Positions 26,437 through 35,604 of a stretch of 54,773 nt of DNA are shown here, in pieces (the stretch's first letter is position 1; every line of letters begins with the position of its first letter). The stretch comes from JAUUZT01 sp964654015 (GTDB lineage: Bacteria > Chloroflexota > Dehalococcoidia > GIF9 > AB-539-J10), in the NCBI GenBank assembly GCA_964654015.1, contig CAZZHQ010000006.1, positions 1 to 54,773 on the forward strand, written 5' to 3'. The notes below the pieces were generated by a model. That model was not told the origin of the DNA, searched no databases, and saw only the letters and a list, made by a program, of their open reading frames with translations. The position numbers and the translations under genes are program-made.

Positions 26437-26515
26437 TAGGCTATATCGTTCTTTGCCTTCACTTTTATAAAGCAACAGCATACTTTGTGAGAACGTACTG
26501 GAAGGAGGCTGGATT

Positions 26516-28378
26516 ATGAGTACTGACAGAGGAACTAAGTTATATGGATATACGGGTAGACAGTTGAGGGTGAATTTAACTGATGAGAAAAGTTCTGTTG
26601 AAGTGATTGATTCTGGAGTAATGAGGCATTTCGTGGGAGGAGTCGGCTATGGTGTAAAGCTGCTATATGACGAACTGCCAGTGGGGGTCAATCCACTAAG
26701 CGCGGAAAATAAGTTGGTATTTGCCACAGGACCCTTGACGGGGACAGGCGCTCCAGGCTCGGGTTCAGTGGAGGTTTGCTTCAAATCTCCACTCACTGGA
26801 ATTTGGGGAGAGGCGAGGTCGGGTGGTGAATGGGGAGGTGTACTGCGTAAAGCGGGGTACGATTTTCTGATCGTGGAAGGCAAAGCCAGCGAGGCAAAAT
26901 ACATAGTTATTAATGACGATAAAGTAGAGATAAGGGCCGCCGGGGAGTTGAGAGGACAGACATCCTCTCAAAAAGATAGACTCATCAGGGAAGAACTTGG
27001 GGAAGGGAAATTTGAGACTGTGGTCATTGGTCCCGCCGGTGAAAACCTTGTTCGCTTTGCCTGTATTATGGCTGGCGAGTGTGCTTTTGGTAGGGCTGGG
27101 GCAGGTGCTGTGATGGGTGCTAAGAACCTGCTTGCCATTGCGGTAAGAGGCTCTGGCCAGATTGCAGTTGCCAAGCAGGAGCAGTTCTCAAAAGCATGCA
27201 AGGAATGTTATCAGAAAGTTCTCTCCACCATGGGAAGAGATGGGGAGTCTATAGGTGGCACGCCCGTGTTGATGCTCGCTGGTGATATGAATGGTGATAT
27301 CCCGACAAAGAATTGGAGAGCTAATTCGTGGGGTAAGGCTGGTGAGCTTTACAACCATTTCACAGAGCACAACCTGGTGAAGGCCGATTCCTGCTATAAA
27401 GGTTGCGTGTTGCGATGTAAACGGGTTACCAGGGTGGAATCCGGGATATGGCAGACACAACAACATAAAGGGAGTGAATATGAAAGCCTTGCTGCATTTA
27501 CCTTTTTCGTATTGAATGAGGATATGGATGCCGCGGTTCATGCCGATTATCTGTGTAATGAGTATGGACTGGACACGATATCTACCGGAGGGGTCATAGC
27601 TTTCGCCATGGACTGCTATGCTGGAGGCATAATCAGCAAAGAAGAAATCGATGGACTAGACCTTTCCTGGGGCAACGCTGACGCAGTAATCAAGCTAATC
27701 AAGAAAATATCCAGTAGAGAGGGGTTTGGCAGGCTCCTGGGTGAAGGGGTTCGTCTTGCCTCTCAGCACATAGGGAAGGGATCTGAAGACTTTGCCATAC
27801 ATGTTAAAGGACTTGAAGGCGCTGCGCATGATTCCAGGTCAGCAAAAACACAAGCCGTATTATATGGTATGAACAACAGGGGCATGTGCCATATGCATCC
27901 GTTTGAAGGCCAGGTCTATGAAACGGTCAAGCTCGATGTTGGATTGATTCCCTACGGACTTCCTGCACCAAAAGACATAAATCGTTTCGCCGAGGAGGGT
28001 AAGGCTTCGATTGTGAAGATATTGCAGGATTATGGCGTCGTGCCGGACATTCTGGGCATCTGTAAGTTCTATATATTCGATGGATTATTGCCAGAAGATT
28101 TGGCAAACTTGCTGTCAGCACTGACTGGCTGGGAGATAGACGCTGAGGAGTTGCTACGTGTGGGCGCGCGCGTTTATGACCTTCAGAGGAGATTCAATAC
28201 ACGAGAAGGAATTACCAGGAAGGACGACATGCTTCCTGAGAGATGCCTCAGGCTTCCAGAGTTCGGGATCTATGCCACTGTCGAAGAATGCCAGATAAAG
28301 AACTATGAGCAAATGTTGACAGCATGTTATGGAGCACGGGGATGGGATAAGAAAACAGGCATACCTCCGGAGGAATGA
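26516..28378 (+). CDS. aor: Aldehyde:ferredoxin oxidoreductase (tungstopterin enzyme)
   Basis: A 620-residue AOR-family protein, typical length. N-terminal domain begins YTGRQLRVNLT; the tungstopterin domain has FAGGVGYG-like, TGPLTGTGAPGSG and SGGEWGG elements. The [4Fe-4S] cluster ligands are Cys293, Cys297 and Cys301 (CYKGCVLRC) with the fourth at Cys516 (GICKF). The KGSEYES and GLEGAAHDSRS segments near the pterin are conserved. AOR oxidises aldehydes to acids with ferredoxin as acceptor, or runs in reverse. Strong GGAAGGAGG before the ATG. A tungstate transporter with cofactor riboswitch is about 10 kb upstream, a likely metal source. Substrate range unknown; AOR, GOR or BAM-type cannot be separated here. 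Confidence 0.93.
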   Translation: MSTDRGTKLYGYTGRQLRVNLTDEKSSVEVIDSGVMRHFVGGVGYGVKLLYDELPVGVNPLSAENKLVFATGPLTGTGAPGSGSVEVCFKSPLTGIWGEARSGGEWGGVLRKAGYDFLIVEGKASEAKYIVINDDKVEIRAAGELRGQTSSQKDRLIREELGEGKFETVVIGPAGENLVRFACIMAGECAFGRAGAGAVMGAKNLLAIAVRGSGQIAVAKQEQFSKACKECYQKVLSTMGRDGESIGGTPVLMLAGDMNGDIPTKNWRANSWGKAGELYNHFTEHNLVKADSCYKGCVLRCKRVTRVESGIWQTQQHKGSEYESLAAFTFFVLNEDMDAAVHADYLCNEYGLDTISTGGVIAFAMDCYAGGIISKEEIDGLDLSWGNADAVIKLIKKISSREGFGRLLGEGVRLASQHIGKGSEDFAIHVKGLEGAAHDSRSAKTQAVLYGMNNRGMCHMHPFEGQVYETVKLDVGLIPYGLPAPKDINRFAEEGKASIVKILQDYGVVPDILGICKFYIFDGLLPEDLANLLSALTGWEIDAEELLRVGARVYDLQRRFNTREGITRKDDMLPERCLRLPEFGIYATVEECQIKNYEQMLTACYGARGWDKKTGIPPEE

Positions 28379-28440
28379 GAACAACGTTCTTGCCTTCTAC
28401 CATTTCAGTTGGCAATCCTTAGTTACAGACGTAATAGTGT

Positions 28441-29709
28441 TTATGGCTGTAGCCCAAGCAATCTTATGGACATTAGTGCGTATACCTGTGCAGCGGTTAC
28501 CAGTTGTCTTATCTCGACATATTCATCTACCTGATGTGCCATGGACAGGTCCCCGGGACCGTAGATTACGGTAGGAATCCCGACGGAATGAAAATAACGC
28601 ATATCACAGCCGGCTGTCATCAGAGATATTTCTGGTGGCTTGCCTGTAATGTCCTGCAGTGACCCTATTAAAGTATTCACTAGGCGTGATTCAATGGCCG
28701 TGCTACAAGCTTCATACTGTGACAGAATCTTGATTTCCCCTTGGAATTTAGGATTTCTACTTCTCAAAGAGGTCAAAATAGAGGAGAACTCTGCCAGTGT
28801 CTGTTGCACACTTTCTCCTGGTGCAAGGCGCCTATCAATGGTCATGCAGCATTGCGATGGAACAACATTGGTTGATTCCCCGGTGCTTACAATCCCTCCA
28901 AGGGTCATTGTCCCTATGTTGCTTACTGCTGAAGTGCTAAGATTAATGTCTTCCTGGTTGAACAATCTTGGCCTGATCCTGGTGTTTATCTCATTTATTA
29001 CTTCAACCATTTCGTCGAAGGCATTGAGCCCTTTCCAGGGGGATGATGCATGTGCCGCTTTCCCATAGGTCGTTATTTCCAGCCACAAATCACCTTTATG
29101 CCCATTAAAGAGGGTGCTGCTGCTGGAGGGCTCTGCTATGATACAGTAATTCGCTTGGATATTCTGTTGCTCTGTGAGAAATTTACTGCCAGCTGATCTA
29201 TCATTTTCCTCGTCGGGAACGAATGAAAATGAGATTTTGCCTCTTAAGGGGATATTCTCCAGTTTGAGGCTTTTAGCAGCTACCATGACAGCGGCGATAC
29301 CAGCCTTCATATCACTACTGCCCCGACCATAAAGCCTGCCATCTTTAATACTGGCCTTATAGGGAGGGGTATTCCAGCCACTGGTAGCTGGGACAACATC
29401 ATAATGGCCGTTGAAGTGTAAACAAAACTCTTTCTTGGAGTCGCCCATTTCAGCTATTACATTAGGACGGGGTAGAGGGTTTTCTGTTGAAGGATGGCGA
29501 GGTAAATATTCTTCAGGAATTTCAATGATTGCGACATTGGAAGCAAAACTGCTTAGATATTGGACCAAGACCTCTGCACATTTATCATAGTTTTCTCCTG
29601 GTGGATCTGATGTATTTATGGCAACCAGATTGCTCAACACTTGAACAAGTTCATCTCCTTGTCCCAGTATCTTATCGCAGACTCGTTGCTCTACTGGGCT
29701 TAGCGCCAC
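28441..29709 (-). CDS. M20-family metallopeptidase (ArgE/DapE/CPG2-like)
   Basis: A 422-residue M20 hydrolase. Metal-site residues appear in order: HFNGHYDVVP (His, Asp with the adjacent catalytic Asp), GRGSSDMKAG (bridging Asp), PDEEND (catalytic base and ligand Glu) and a C-terminal His in GPGDLSMAHQVDEY. The central lid/dimerisation domain lies around residues 190-310. These dizinc enzymes cleave N-acyl amino acids, succinyl-diaminopimelate or small peptides. GTG start with AAGGGGGG before it. The downstream AOR gene converges on it over 62 bp. It follows an M24 peptidase on the same strand, suggesting peptide or amide use. Confidence 0.92.
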   Translation of the reverse strand: MALSPVEQRVCDKILGQGDELVQVLSNLVAINTSDPPGENYDKCAEVLVQYLSSFASNVAIIEIPEEYLPRHPSTENPLPRPNVIAEMGDSKKEFCLHFNGHYDVVPATSGWNTPPYKASIKDGRLYGRGSSDMKAGIAAVMVAAKSLKLENIPLRGKISFSFVPDEENDRSAGSKFLTEQQNIQANYCIIAEPSSSSTLFNGHKGDLWLEITTYGKAAHASSPWKGLNAFDEMVEVINEINTRIRPRLFNQEDINLSTSAVSNIGTMTLGGIVSTGESTNVVPSQCCMTIDRRLAPGESVQQTLAEFSSILTSLRSRNPKFQGEIKILSQYEACSTAIESRLVNTLIGSLQDITGKPPEISLMTAGCDMRYFHSVGIPTVIYGPGDLSMAHQVDEYVEIRQLVTAAQVYALMSIRLLGLQP

Positions 29710-29778
29710 AATCCCCCCTTATACGTTGCCATAGAAAGTTTTAGATTATATATCAGGATTGCCAACGTCTCTCTCAGT

Positions 29779-30936
29779 TTATTCTGGGATAGTTCGCAGG
29801 CTCCTGTCAAACTCATTAAGTATCTCGCAACCGTCGGTAGTGACAGCAATATCCATCTCTGCCTGGTAGCATCCGTACTCGGTGTTGATGCCAGGTTCGA
29901 TTGTGAATACCATGCCCGGCTGAATAACAGTCTTGTCGTAGCTGGCGATATGGGGCGGTTCGAATCCCAGGCCATGCCCGATTCTCCCCCCACCCCAGTT
30001 TATACCGGCGTAATCATAGCCCCGTTTTTCCCATTCGGAGATATTCATGGCGTCGATGTCGCAGGCTTTAATCCCTGGCCGTACGGCGCTAACTATTGTT
30101 CTGGTTATCTCTTCCACCATCTGCTGCATCTGCTGTTGTTCATTGCTTGGCGTACCCACTGTTCCTGCACAGCAGAAATCTGAACCATATCCGCGGTATG
30201 AACACCCTCCATCCACCCAGACCTGATCCCCTTTTCTAATCCTGCGATTGGTTGGGCCTCCTCCATCCCCCTGATAATTCTCAGGGCTGGAGTTGATGAA
30301 GCCCCACGGCTCGTAGCCCCCCATCATGACCTGGAGTTGAAGGAATCTGTCCAGTATCTCTCTCTCGCTCATACCCATATGAAGACTGGGAAAAAGGGAA
30401 TTGTAAGCTTGAACCGTTATCTGGCATGCTCTTCTGTAGCGTGCTATTTCTTCGGTAGACTTGATCATGCGGATGCTCCAGAAGATATCGGCTGCATCTA
30501 CGAAATCTACTTCAGGGAGAGATTCCTTCAATTTGGCGAAATCGTTTGCCGAGATTCCAAGCCTCTGCTCGTAGCCTAACTCTACCCCTACTGGTCCATT
30601 ATCCATCCCAAGATCCTTTATTGCCTGAACCACCATCTCAAGAGGAAGCCCGAGCATGGTATCGTAGACTCGTACGTCATCGAACCATATCTCTCTTTTC
30701 CTGTTCCAGCTGGGGAAGTTCTGGATTATAGCGACGGGCTTGCCTCTGCGAGGGAGCAGAAGGATATGCGGACGGCTGTAAGAGAAATCCCTGGTTCCTC
30801 CGCTGAAATAGGTGAAATTTCCACCCTCGGTAATGAATAACCCATTCAGTTCCTTTTCCTCCAGCCTCTGCTGTACCTTGTCATAACGTTTCCTGTATTC
30901 GGCGACAGGAAACCGCATATATTCGATAACTCCCAT
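29779..30936 (-). CDS. M24-family Xaa-Pro peptidase-like metalloenzyme
   Basis: A 385-residue pita-bread-fold protein: an N-terminal creatinase-like domain (about 1-155) and a C-terminal M24 domain. All five metal ligands are seen: Asp in WVDGG, Asp in GSDF, His in IGHGLG, Glu in TIEPG and Glu in QAEMD. The family includes prolidase, aminopeptidase P and creatinase. The substrate loop GGGPTNRR is unusual enough that peptide specificity is uncertain. AGGGGGG precedes the ATG. It forms a minus-strand group with the M20 peptidase (69-bp gap) and, 61 bp upstream, the flavoprotein subunit. Confidence 0.9.
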   Translation of the reverse strand: MGVIEYMRFPVAEYRKRYDKVQQRLEEKELNGLFITEGGNFTYFSGGTRDFSYSRPHILLLPRRGKPVAIIQNFPSWNRKREIWFDDVRVYDTMLGLPLEMVVQAIKDLGMDNGPVGVELGYEQRLGISANDFAKLKESLPEVDFVDAADIFWSIRMIKSTEEIARYRRACQITVQAYNSLFPSLHMGMSEREILDRFLQLQVMMGGYEPWGFINSSPENYQGDGGGPTNRRIRKGDQVWVDGGCSYRGYGSDFCCAGTVGTPSNEQQQMQQMVEEITRTIVSAVRPGIKACDIDAMNISEWEKRGYDYAGINWGGGRIGHGLGFEPPHIASYDKTVIQPGMVFTIEPGINTEYGCYQAEMDIAVTTDGCEILNEFDRSLRTIPE

Positions 30937-30997
30937 GAGAACCCCCCTTTCAGAATCCTTTCAGGATTCTTTGCTTTTTCGTTTGGTCACTACGTAT

Positions 30998-32782
30998 TCA
31001 GATTCTCTTCTCGAATTTCCAGTCAGGAATCATGTAGTCAGTCTTCTCTCGCTTTGGCAAGGTTATCAGTTTTGTAACCACGTCCCTGGTTTCCAGGTTG
31101 AGCTGCCCATCTTTTATGGTTGCGATTATGTTTTTCAGCCAGTTCTTGTTGTCTGTTTGAGGATAGTCTTTGCGATATGTGGCTCCCCTGCTTTCCGTTC
31201 TGAGCAATGAAGCCTGGGTGACAATCTCAAGTATTTTCAAAAGGGCGCTGTTTTCCAGAGCGGCTATCCATTCTCGGTTATAGACTTTTCCCTTAGACTG
31301 CGTAGCCAGGTTTGGTAACATCTCAGTCTTGATTTTTTCTATTTCGCCGATGCAGGTGTTTAGTCCTGATTCTTCCCTGATTGGGCCGACGTATTTGAAG
31401 GCAAGTTCTTGAATATTTTTCCGCATTTCATATGTATCAACCCCATTTTTTCGTTTCATTGGGGCATAGACGCGTTCACGGTACATGTCTACCTGGTCTT
31501 TGTTGATTTCAGGACGTGCTGCTGTTCTGGCGTAATTAGCGGCGTTTAGTCCAGCCAGAGCTCCAAACACCAGGCACTCTGTGACCGCATTTCCGGAGAG
31601 CCTGTTAGCGCCCATGGTACCACCCTGGGCTTCTCCTGCAGCGTACAGACCAGGTACACATGTCTCTCCCCTTGCATTGATTCTGATTCCTCCATTCCAG
31701 TAATGCGATGCGGGGCCTACCTCGAAAGCGGCCCTTCGGGGGTCCATGCCAAATTCAACCAGGTCGAAGTTTCCATAGACGAAGTTTTGCCACCATGGCA
31801 TATGGGAAGCTGAATACTCCATGATTTCAGCGGGTTGATGTTTAAGAGATACCCAGATGCCTCCGTGTGGCCCACCTCTCCCCGCCAGTATCTCGGCGTG
31901 CTGAGCGATGGAGGCAACATCCCTGGTAGTCCCTATCTCCATTCTCACCGGGTCCCACTTCGTCATAAATCGCTCACCAAACCTGTTTAACCACCAACCA
32001 GCTACACCACCTGTTGAGAAAATGTAAGGGAAATCTACTCCAAGCATGCTCTCTGGCCAGTACAAACAGGCGGGCAGGAACATGGGGAATTCCATATCAA
32101 CCAGTTCTGCGCCTGCCTCATAGGCCATGATGATTCCGTCGCCGCTGAGCTCTTCAGGTGCAGTAGTTATGGGATATGTTCTCATGGCGCCTCCGGTGGC
32201 AATTATCACTGCCCTGGCCTTGATCACCAGGAACTCTCCTGTTCTCATATCAATACCCACCGCTCCAACCACCCTGTCCTTCGATTTGAGCAGATTTGTA
32301 ACCATGGTGTGCTCTGTGAATTCGATGTCGTACTGTTTGGTACCCTTTTTCAGGGCTGCCATCATGGAACGCCCTGTTGATATTATACCTCGCGGGTAGC
32401 GATGGCCAGGACTTTGAGTTAATCCCGTTATTGCCATTCCCCAATCCGCAAGTTCTTTGATGTACTTTGCCGCATTCGAACAGTGGGCTAACACTACCTC
32501 TTCGTTATTCATGTACTTGCCCTCTTCAAACATATCCGCGGCGAAGGCCTCTTTGGTATCCCGTTCGTCTCCTGGAAGGTTAAATATGTCCTTCGCATCC
32601 TTGCTGGGAAGGTCAATGTCCATATCCGCAGTCACTGTAGCGCCACACTTGGTGAATACACCCTTGGTAGCAATAAGCGTTTTTAGTCCTGCTCTTGCTC
32701 CCTCTATAGCTGCACGAGAGCCCGCTCCTTCACTTCCTATGATGAGCATATCAACATCCAGAGTTCTCTGTTCTTCCTGCAT
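30998..32782 (-). CDS. FAD-dependent oxidoreductase, fumarate reductase/succinate dehydrogenase flavoprotein-like
   Basis: A 594-residue flavoprotein of the FrdA/SdhA/AprA/L-aspartate oxidase superfamily. It has the N-terminal FAD loop DMLIIGSEGAGSRAA, a capping domain, ATGGAMRTYPITT, and the second FAD-contacting segment GLYAAGEAQGGTMGANRLSGNAVTE region near residue 390. The substrate His-Arg pattern of true fumarate reductases is not clear, so the substrate may be another unsaturated or hydroxylated acid. AAGGAGG before the ATG. The next gene upstream encodes a lone [2Fe-2S] subunit; no membrane anchor or [3Fe-4S]/[4Fe-4S] subunit is present, so a soluble or ferredoxin-linked reductase is likely. 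Confidence 0.88.
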   Translation of the reverse strand: MQEEQRTLDVDMLIIGSEGAGSRAAIEGARAGLKTLIATKGVFTKCGATVTADMDIDLPSKDAKDIFNLPGDERDTKEAFAADMFEEGKYMNNEEVVLAHCSNAAKYIKELADWGMAITGLTQSPGHRYPRGIISTGRSMMAALKKGTKQYDIEFTEHTMVTNLLKSKDRVVGAVGIDMRTGEFLVIKARAVIIATGGAMRTYPITTAPEELSGDGIIMAYEAGAELVDMEFPMFLPACLYWPESMLGVDFPYIFSTGGVAGWWLNRFGERFMTKWDPVRMEIGTTRDVASIAQHAEILAGRGGPHGGIWVSLKHQPAEIMEYSASHMPWWQNFVYGNFDLVEFGMDPRRAAFEVGPASHYWNGGIRINARGETCVPGLYAAGEAQGGTMGANRLSGNAVTECLVFGALAGLNAANYARTAARPEINKDQVDMYRERVYAPMKRKNGVDTYEMRKNIQELAFKYVGPIREESGLNTCIGEIEKIKTEMLPNLATQSKGKVYNREWIAALENSALLKILEIVTQASLLRTESRGATYRKDYPQTDNKNWLKNIIATIKDGQLNLETRDVVTKLITLPKREKTDYMIPDWKFEKRI

Positions 32783-32842
32783 GGAAATCCTCCTTTTAAC
32801 TTTGTTCCCATTTTATTTTCGATATGGGGAGAGTGATAATAT

Positions 32843-33169
32843 CTAAAAATCGACCAGTAGATCCCTTATTACATTTTTACTTTTAGCTGGACCAATTTTC
32901 ATGCCATCTTTGGCTAGAGTTGTGCAGGCCAGCATGTTTTTACCGTCGACTGCCACAATGCAACCGGTGCACTTACCGATTCGACAGGATTTATAATAGG
33001 CAAGAGACCTGTCGAGATTTTGCTGGATATAGTCACAGACGCTCATGACTGTCATTCGGTCCTGATAGACAATCTCGTATTTTTTATAACTTCCTTGCTG
33101 TAAACTGTCTTCCTGGTCTGGGGAAGGACTGCGGTAAACCTGAACATGAATTATCTGTTTCTGGTCCAA
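32843..33169 (-). CDS. [2Fe-2S] iron-sulfur subunit, truncated FrdB/SdhB-like
   Basis: A 108-residue protein equal to the N-terminal plant-ferredoxin-like domain of FrdB/SdhB: CRIGKCTGC with a final Cys in KNMLAC gives the C-x4-C-x2-C-x11-C [2Fe-2S] pattern. The C-terminal bacterial-ferredoxin half of normal FrdB is missing by design, since the frame stops cleanly. TTG start with AGGAGG at 7-nt spacing. It is first in the operon before the flavoprotein (60-bp gap), so it probably passes electrons to or from FAD. The electron partner is not visible. Confidence 0.85.
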   Translation of the reverse strand: MDQKQIIHVQVYRSPSPDQEDSLQQGSYKKYEIVYQDRMTVMSVCDYIQQNLDRSLAYYKSCRIGKCTGCIVAVDGKNMLACTTLAKDGMKIGPAKSKNVIRDLLVDF

Positions 33170-33276
33170 TAATCCACCTCCTGTGGTTATAGTATTATTT
33201 TTATCATGCTAGCATAGGGGTAACGGGGGCGCAATGCTTTTGTAGTCCGTCAGGGGACGGCTCGGGGTAGATGGCA

Positions 33277-33310
33277 AAGAAAACCCCCAGAGGTTGCTTG
33301 CCTCTTTGGA
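33277..33310 (-). terminator. Probable terminator of the SMP-30/GNAT/isochorismatase operon
   Basis: On the minus strand an AGAGG/CCTCT stem with outer CC/GG pairs and a small bulge is followed by GGTTTTCTTT. It lies 26 bp beyond the SMP-30 stop codon. The remaining sequence to 33170 holds one short GC hairpin (CCGTC/GACGG) and nothing else recognised. Confidence 0.5.
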
Positions 33311-33335
33311 AAAGAAAAGGGTTATATAGATAAAC

Positions 33336-34199
33336 TTATCCCGCAAATTTTGGTTCCGGCAGCCCTTTCACATCGGTCTGAATACGAAACAGGTCACCAG
33401 CAAATGGTGCTTGTTTATCACGGTTTTCCCTCCATGCGGTAGTGACATAAAGCTCATCCATGTTGTCTCCGCCGAAGATGCAACTGGTTGTGAAGCAGGT
33501 AGGCATGCGTATTTCCCTGGCTATTTTACCTTTAGGGTCATACCGTATTATTTTATAGCCTCTGAATAATACGCACCAGACATAACCTTCTCTATCTACG
33601 GTCAAACCATCAGGGATGATTTCTCCTTCAGGCAGTTGTACGAAGGTTCTACGATTGGAGATACTACCTGATTCGGCGTTGAAATCGTAGGCATAGATGA
33701 TGTTCTTCCCTGAATCATTGAAGTACATTGTCTTATCGTCGGGACTCCAGCCCAATCCATTTGACAGTACTACACCCGTCTCCATCGTGTGTACTGTGCC
33801 ATCCGGATCGAGTCGATATAGTGAATTTACTGCTTCAGTGCTTCCCTGTACCATTGTGCCGGCCCAGAAACGTCCCTGCCTGTCTACTTTTCCATCATTG
33901 AAGCGTGATTGTTTGTTGTCGGCCTCAGTGTCAGCTATGAAATTGAGCTTGCAACTTTTACTGTCCCAGCAGGCGAACCCGTCCCTGGTAGCTAAAACCA
34001 GTCCACCCGAAGCTCGAAACGACAGTGCCCCGATAGGTATCCCTGTATTGAATACCTCGTAAGTTCCTTTTGCTGGCCGGAAGCGATAGATTGTTCCTTG
34101 CATGATATCGACCCAGTATAATGCCTTCTCCTCCACATTCCATTGGGGGCTTTCCCCCAGATTATTTCCTATGGTCAGTATATGTTCTACTTCGTACAT
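33336..34199 (-). CDS. SMP-30/gluconolactonase-family lactonase
   Basis: A 287-residue six-bladed beta-propeller. Metal ligands typical of SMP-30/gluconolactonase are present: Glu16 in LGESPQW, Asn in RFNDGKVD, Asn in LSNGLGWSPD and Asp in IPDGLTVD. The family hydrolyses sugar or other lactones with Ca2+ or Zn2+. AGGAG precedes the ATG. It is the last gene of a minus-strand operon headed by an isochorismatase-fold hydrolase and a GNAT transferase. No signal peptide, so cytoplasmic. Lactone identity cannot be inferred. Confidence 0.92.
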   Translation of the reverse strand: MYEVEHILTIGNNLGESPQWNVEEKALYWVDIMQGTIYRFRPAKGTYEVFNTGIPIGALSFRASGGLVLATRDGFACWDSKSCKLNFIADTEADNKQSRFNDGKVDRQGRFWAGTMVQGSTEAVNSLYRLDPDGTVHTMETGVVLSNGLGWSPDDKTMYFNDSGKNIIYAYDFNAESGSISNRRTFVQLPEGEIIPDGLTVDREGYVWCVLFRGYKIIRYDPKGKIAREIRMPTCFTTSCIFGGDNMDELYVTTAWRENRDKQAPFAGDLFRIQTDVKGLPEPKFAG

Positions 34200-34258
34200 T
34201 TCGTTCTCCTCTCAATTAATAATTAGAATAATAACCTGGCTGTCTGCATGAAGGCTAT

Positions 34259-34804
34259 TCATGTCAGGTTGGGCTTACTTCTTTCCTCTTGTTTAGCGGT
34301 GGCTATCCGCTCGTCCTGTAGGATTATCTGCATGATATTTATATCCAAAAGCTTACCGAATTTTCTACCCACTTCTTTCATGGTACCAACCTGCCAGAAA
34401 CCTGCGCTTTCATGAAGGTAGATGCTGAGGTCGTTACCTTCCACTATTAGAGCAATCACCACGTGCAGGCTAGCCCTTCGCCCTTCGTCCAGAATGGCTG
34501 TCATCAGTCTTCTACCTATTCCTTTCCCCTTTTGGTCCTTGTGTACATAGAGTGATATCTCGGCGGTATCGGCATAGGCACACCTGTCGGACCATCTGCT
34601 TAAGGATGCCCATCCAATGATGTGGTTGTCATCTTCCGCAACCAGTATGGGGTATCTTGTCCCATGTTTTGAAAACCAGTTTTCTTGTTCCTTAAGATTT
34701 TTAGGTTGGGTATCGAAGGTGGCCGTCGTGCTGACAACCGCATCGTTATATATTGCAGTGATAGCAGCCAGGTCTACCGAGGTCGCTCGTCGTATCGTCA
34801 GCAT
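34259..34804 (-). CDS. GNAT N-acetyltransferase, phosphinothricin-acetyltransferase-like
   Basis: A 181-residue GNAT protein. It has IRRATSVDLAAITAIYNDAV at the start, an ISLYVHKDQKGKGIGRRLM acetyl-CoA-binding segment (the Q/R-x-x-G-x-G/A loop), and LHVVIALIVEGNDLSIYLHESAGF at the end, as in PAT/bar and methionine sulfoximine acetyltransferases. These acetylate free amino groups of small amino-acid-like compounds. The ATG lies 4 nt after the upstream stop codon, showing tight coupling to the isochorismatase gene. The C-terminal 15 residues are a charged tail. Substrate unknown. Confidence 0.9.
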   Translation of the reverse strand: MLTIRRATSVDLAAITAIYNDAVVSTTATFDTQPKNLKEQENWFSKHGTRYPILVAEDDNHIIGWASLSRWSDRCAYADTAEISLYVHKDQKGKGIGRRLMTAILDEGRRASLHVVIALIVEGNDLSIYLHESAGFWQVGTMKEVGRKFGKLLDINIMQIILQDERIATAKQEERSKPNLT

Positions 34805-34808
34805 CGCA

Positions 34809-35486
34809 TCAACACCCTTTAAGTTGCAACCCTTTCAGATAATCCAGGACTTCCTGCGTGCTTACCACATCTCCAAAGCGCAGGTCCATGTCAAGCAGGG
34901 CATAGGCCGCTTGCTCGGGATCGCGGGAGCCTACAGCCTCATGAGGGATTATAGTATGCAGCCCCAGGTTCAGGCTGTCGATGGCAGTGCAACGGACGCA
35001 GGCATCTGTACTACAGCCCGTTATAATGAGAGTGTCCACGCCATTGCCAATCAGTATCTCGGTCAGCGGTGTGCCCCAGAAACTTGAAGATTTTTTCTTT
35101 CTGATAAGTGTTTCATCCAGCTGTCGCTCCAGGCGGGGATCGAGCTTATCCCACTTAGAGCCTTCTACTGCTACCTCCTTCAGCGCTGGCACCTTCAACA
35201 GCTTCACGGGTGAGACATCGCTGAAAGCAGCATTGTACGATATACAGGTGAATATTATCGGAGGTTTGGGATTCATTTTACGTGCTATACGTAATATCTT
35301 GAGAGTGTTGGCTATAGGCTCGTCCATGTCTGCTCCTAGTGGGGACTCCCCTGTTTTATCAGTCCATGCAAGGCTAAAGTCAATTACTATAATAGCGGGG
35401 ACTTTACCAAAGCCGCAGCGTCCTCCATATCGCCTTTTCTTGTAGAATTCCTTTACCAGTGGATATCTATCTAGCCAGGTGGTCAT
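34809..35486 (-). CDS. Isochorismatase-family cysteine hydrolase (carbamoylsarcosine amidase-like)
   Basis: A 225-residue cysteine hydrolase from the ATG at 35486 (an upstream in-frame extension lacks a ribosome site; AGGAG precedes this one). Catalytic triad: Asp in VIDFSLAWTD, Lys in RKKKSSSFWGT and nucleophile Cys in GCSTDACVRCTA. The layout is that of N-carbamoylsarcosine amidase, nicotinamidase and related amidohydrolases. It heads an operon with GNAT and SMP-30 genes and has a near-consensus promoter. Together they look like a small catabolic or detoxification unit for an amide or lactone, which is inference. Confidence 0.9.
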   Translation of the reverse strand: MTTWLDRYPLVKEFYKKRRYGGRCGFGKVPAIIVIDFSLAWTDKTGESPLGADMDEPIANTLKILRIARKMNPKPPIIFTCISYNAAFSDVSPVKLLKVPALKEVAVEGSKWDKLDPRLERQLDETLIRKKKSSSFWGTPLTEILIGNGVDTLIITGCSTDACVRCTAIDSLNLGLHTIIPHEAVGSRDPEQAAYALLDMDLRFGDVVSTQEVLDYLKGLQLKGC

Positions 35487-35532
35487 AGTTTGTGGTCTCC
35501 TTTCCATTGGGGTATTATTAATTATTAAAGGC

Positions 35533-35561
35533 ACTATAAATGGACATGCTGGTCTTGTCAA
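35533..35561 (-). promoter_or_regulatory. Sigma70-type promoter of the isochorismatase operon
   Basis: Minus strand: TTGACA (35561-35556), 17-bp spacer, TATAGT (35538-35533). It lies about 50 nt before the ATG at 35486 and is back to back with the aminotransferase promoter. Confidence 0.75.
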
Positions 35562-35604
35562 GGCAATTTTTGTTGCTTAACATTGTCGGACTGCTCTGAA
35601 TGTC

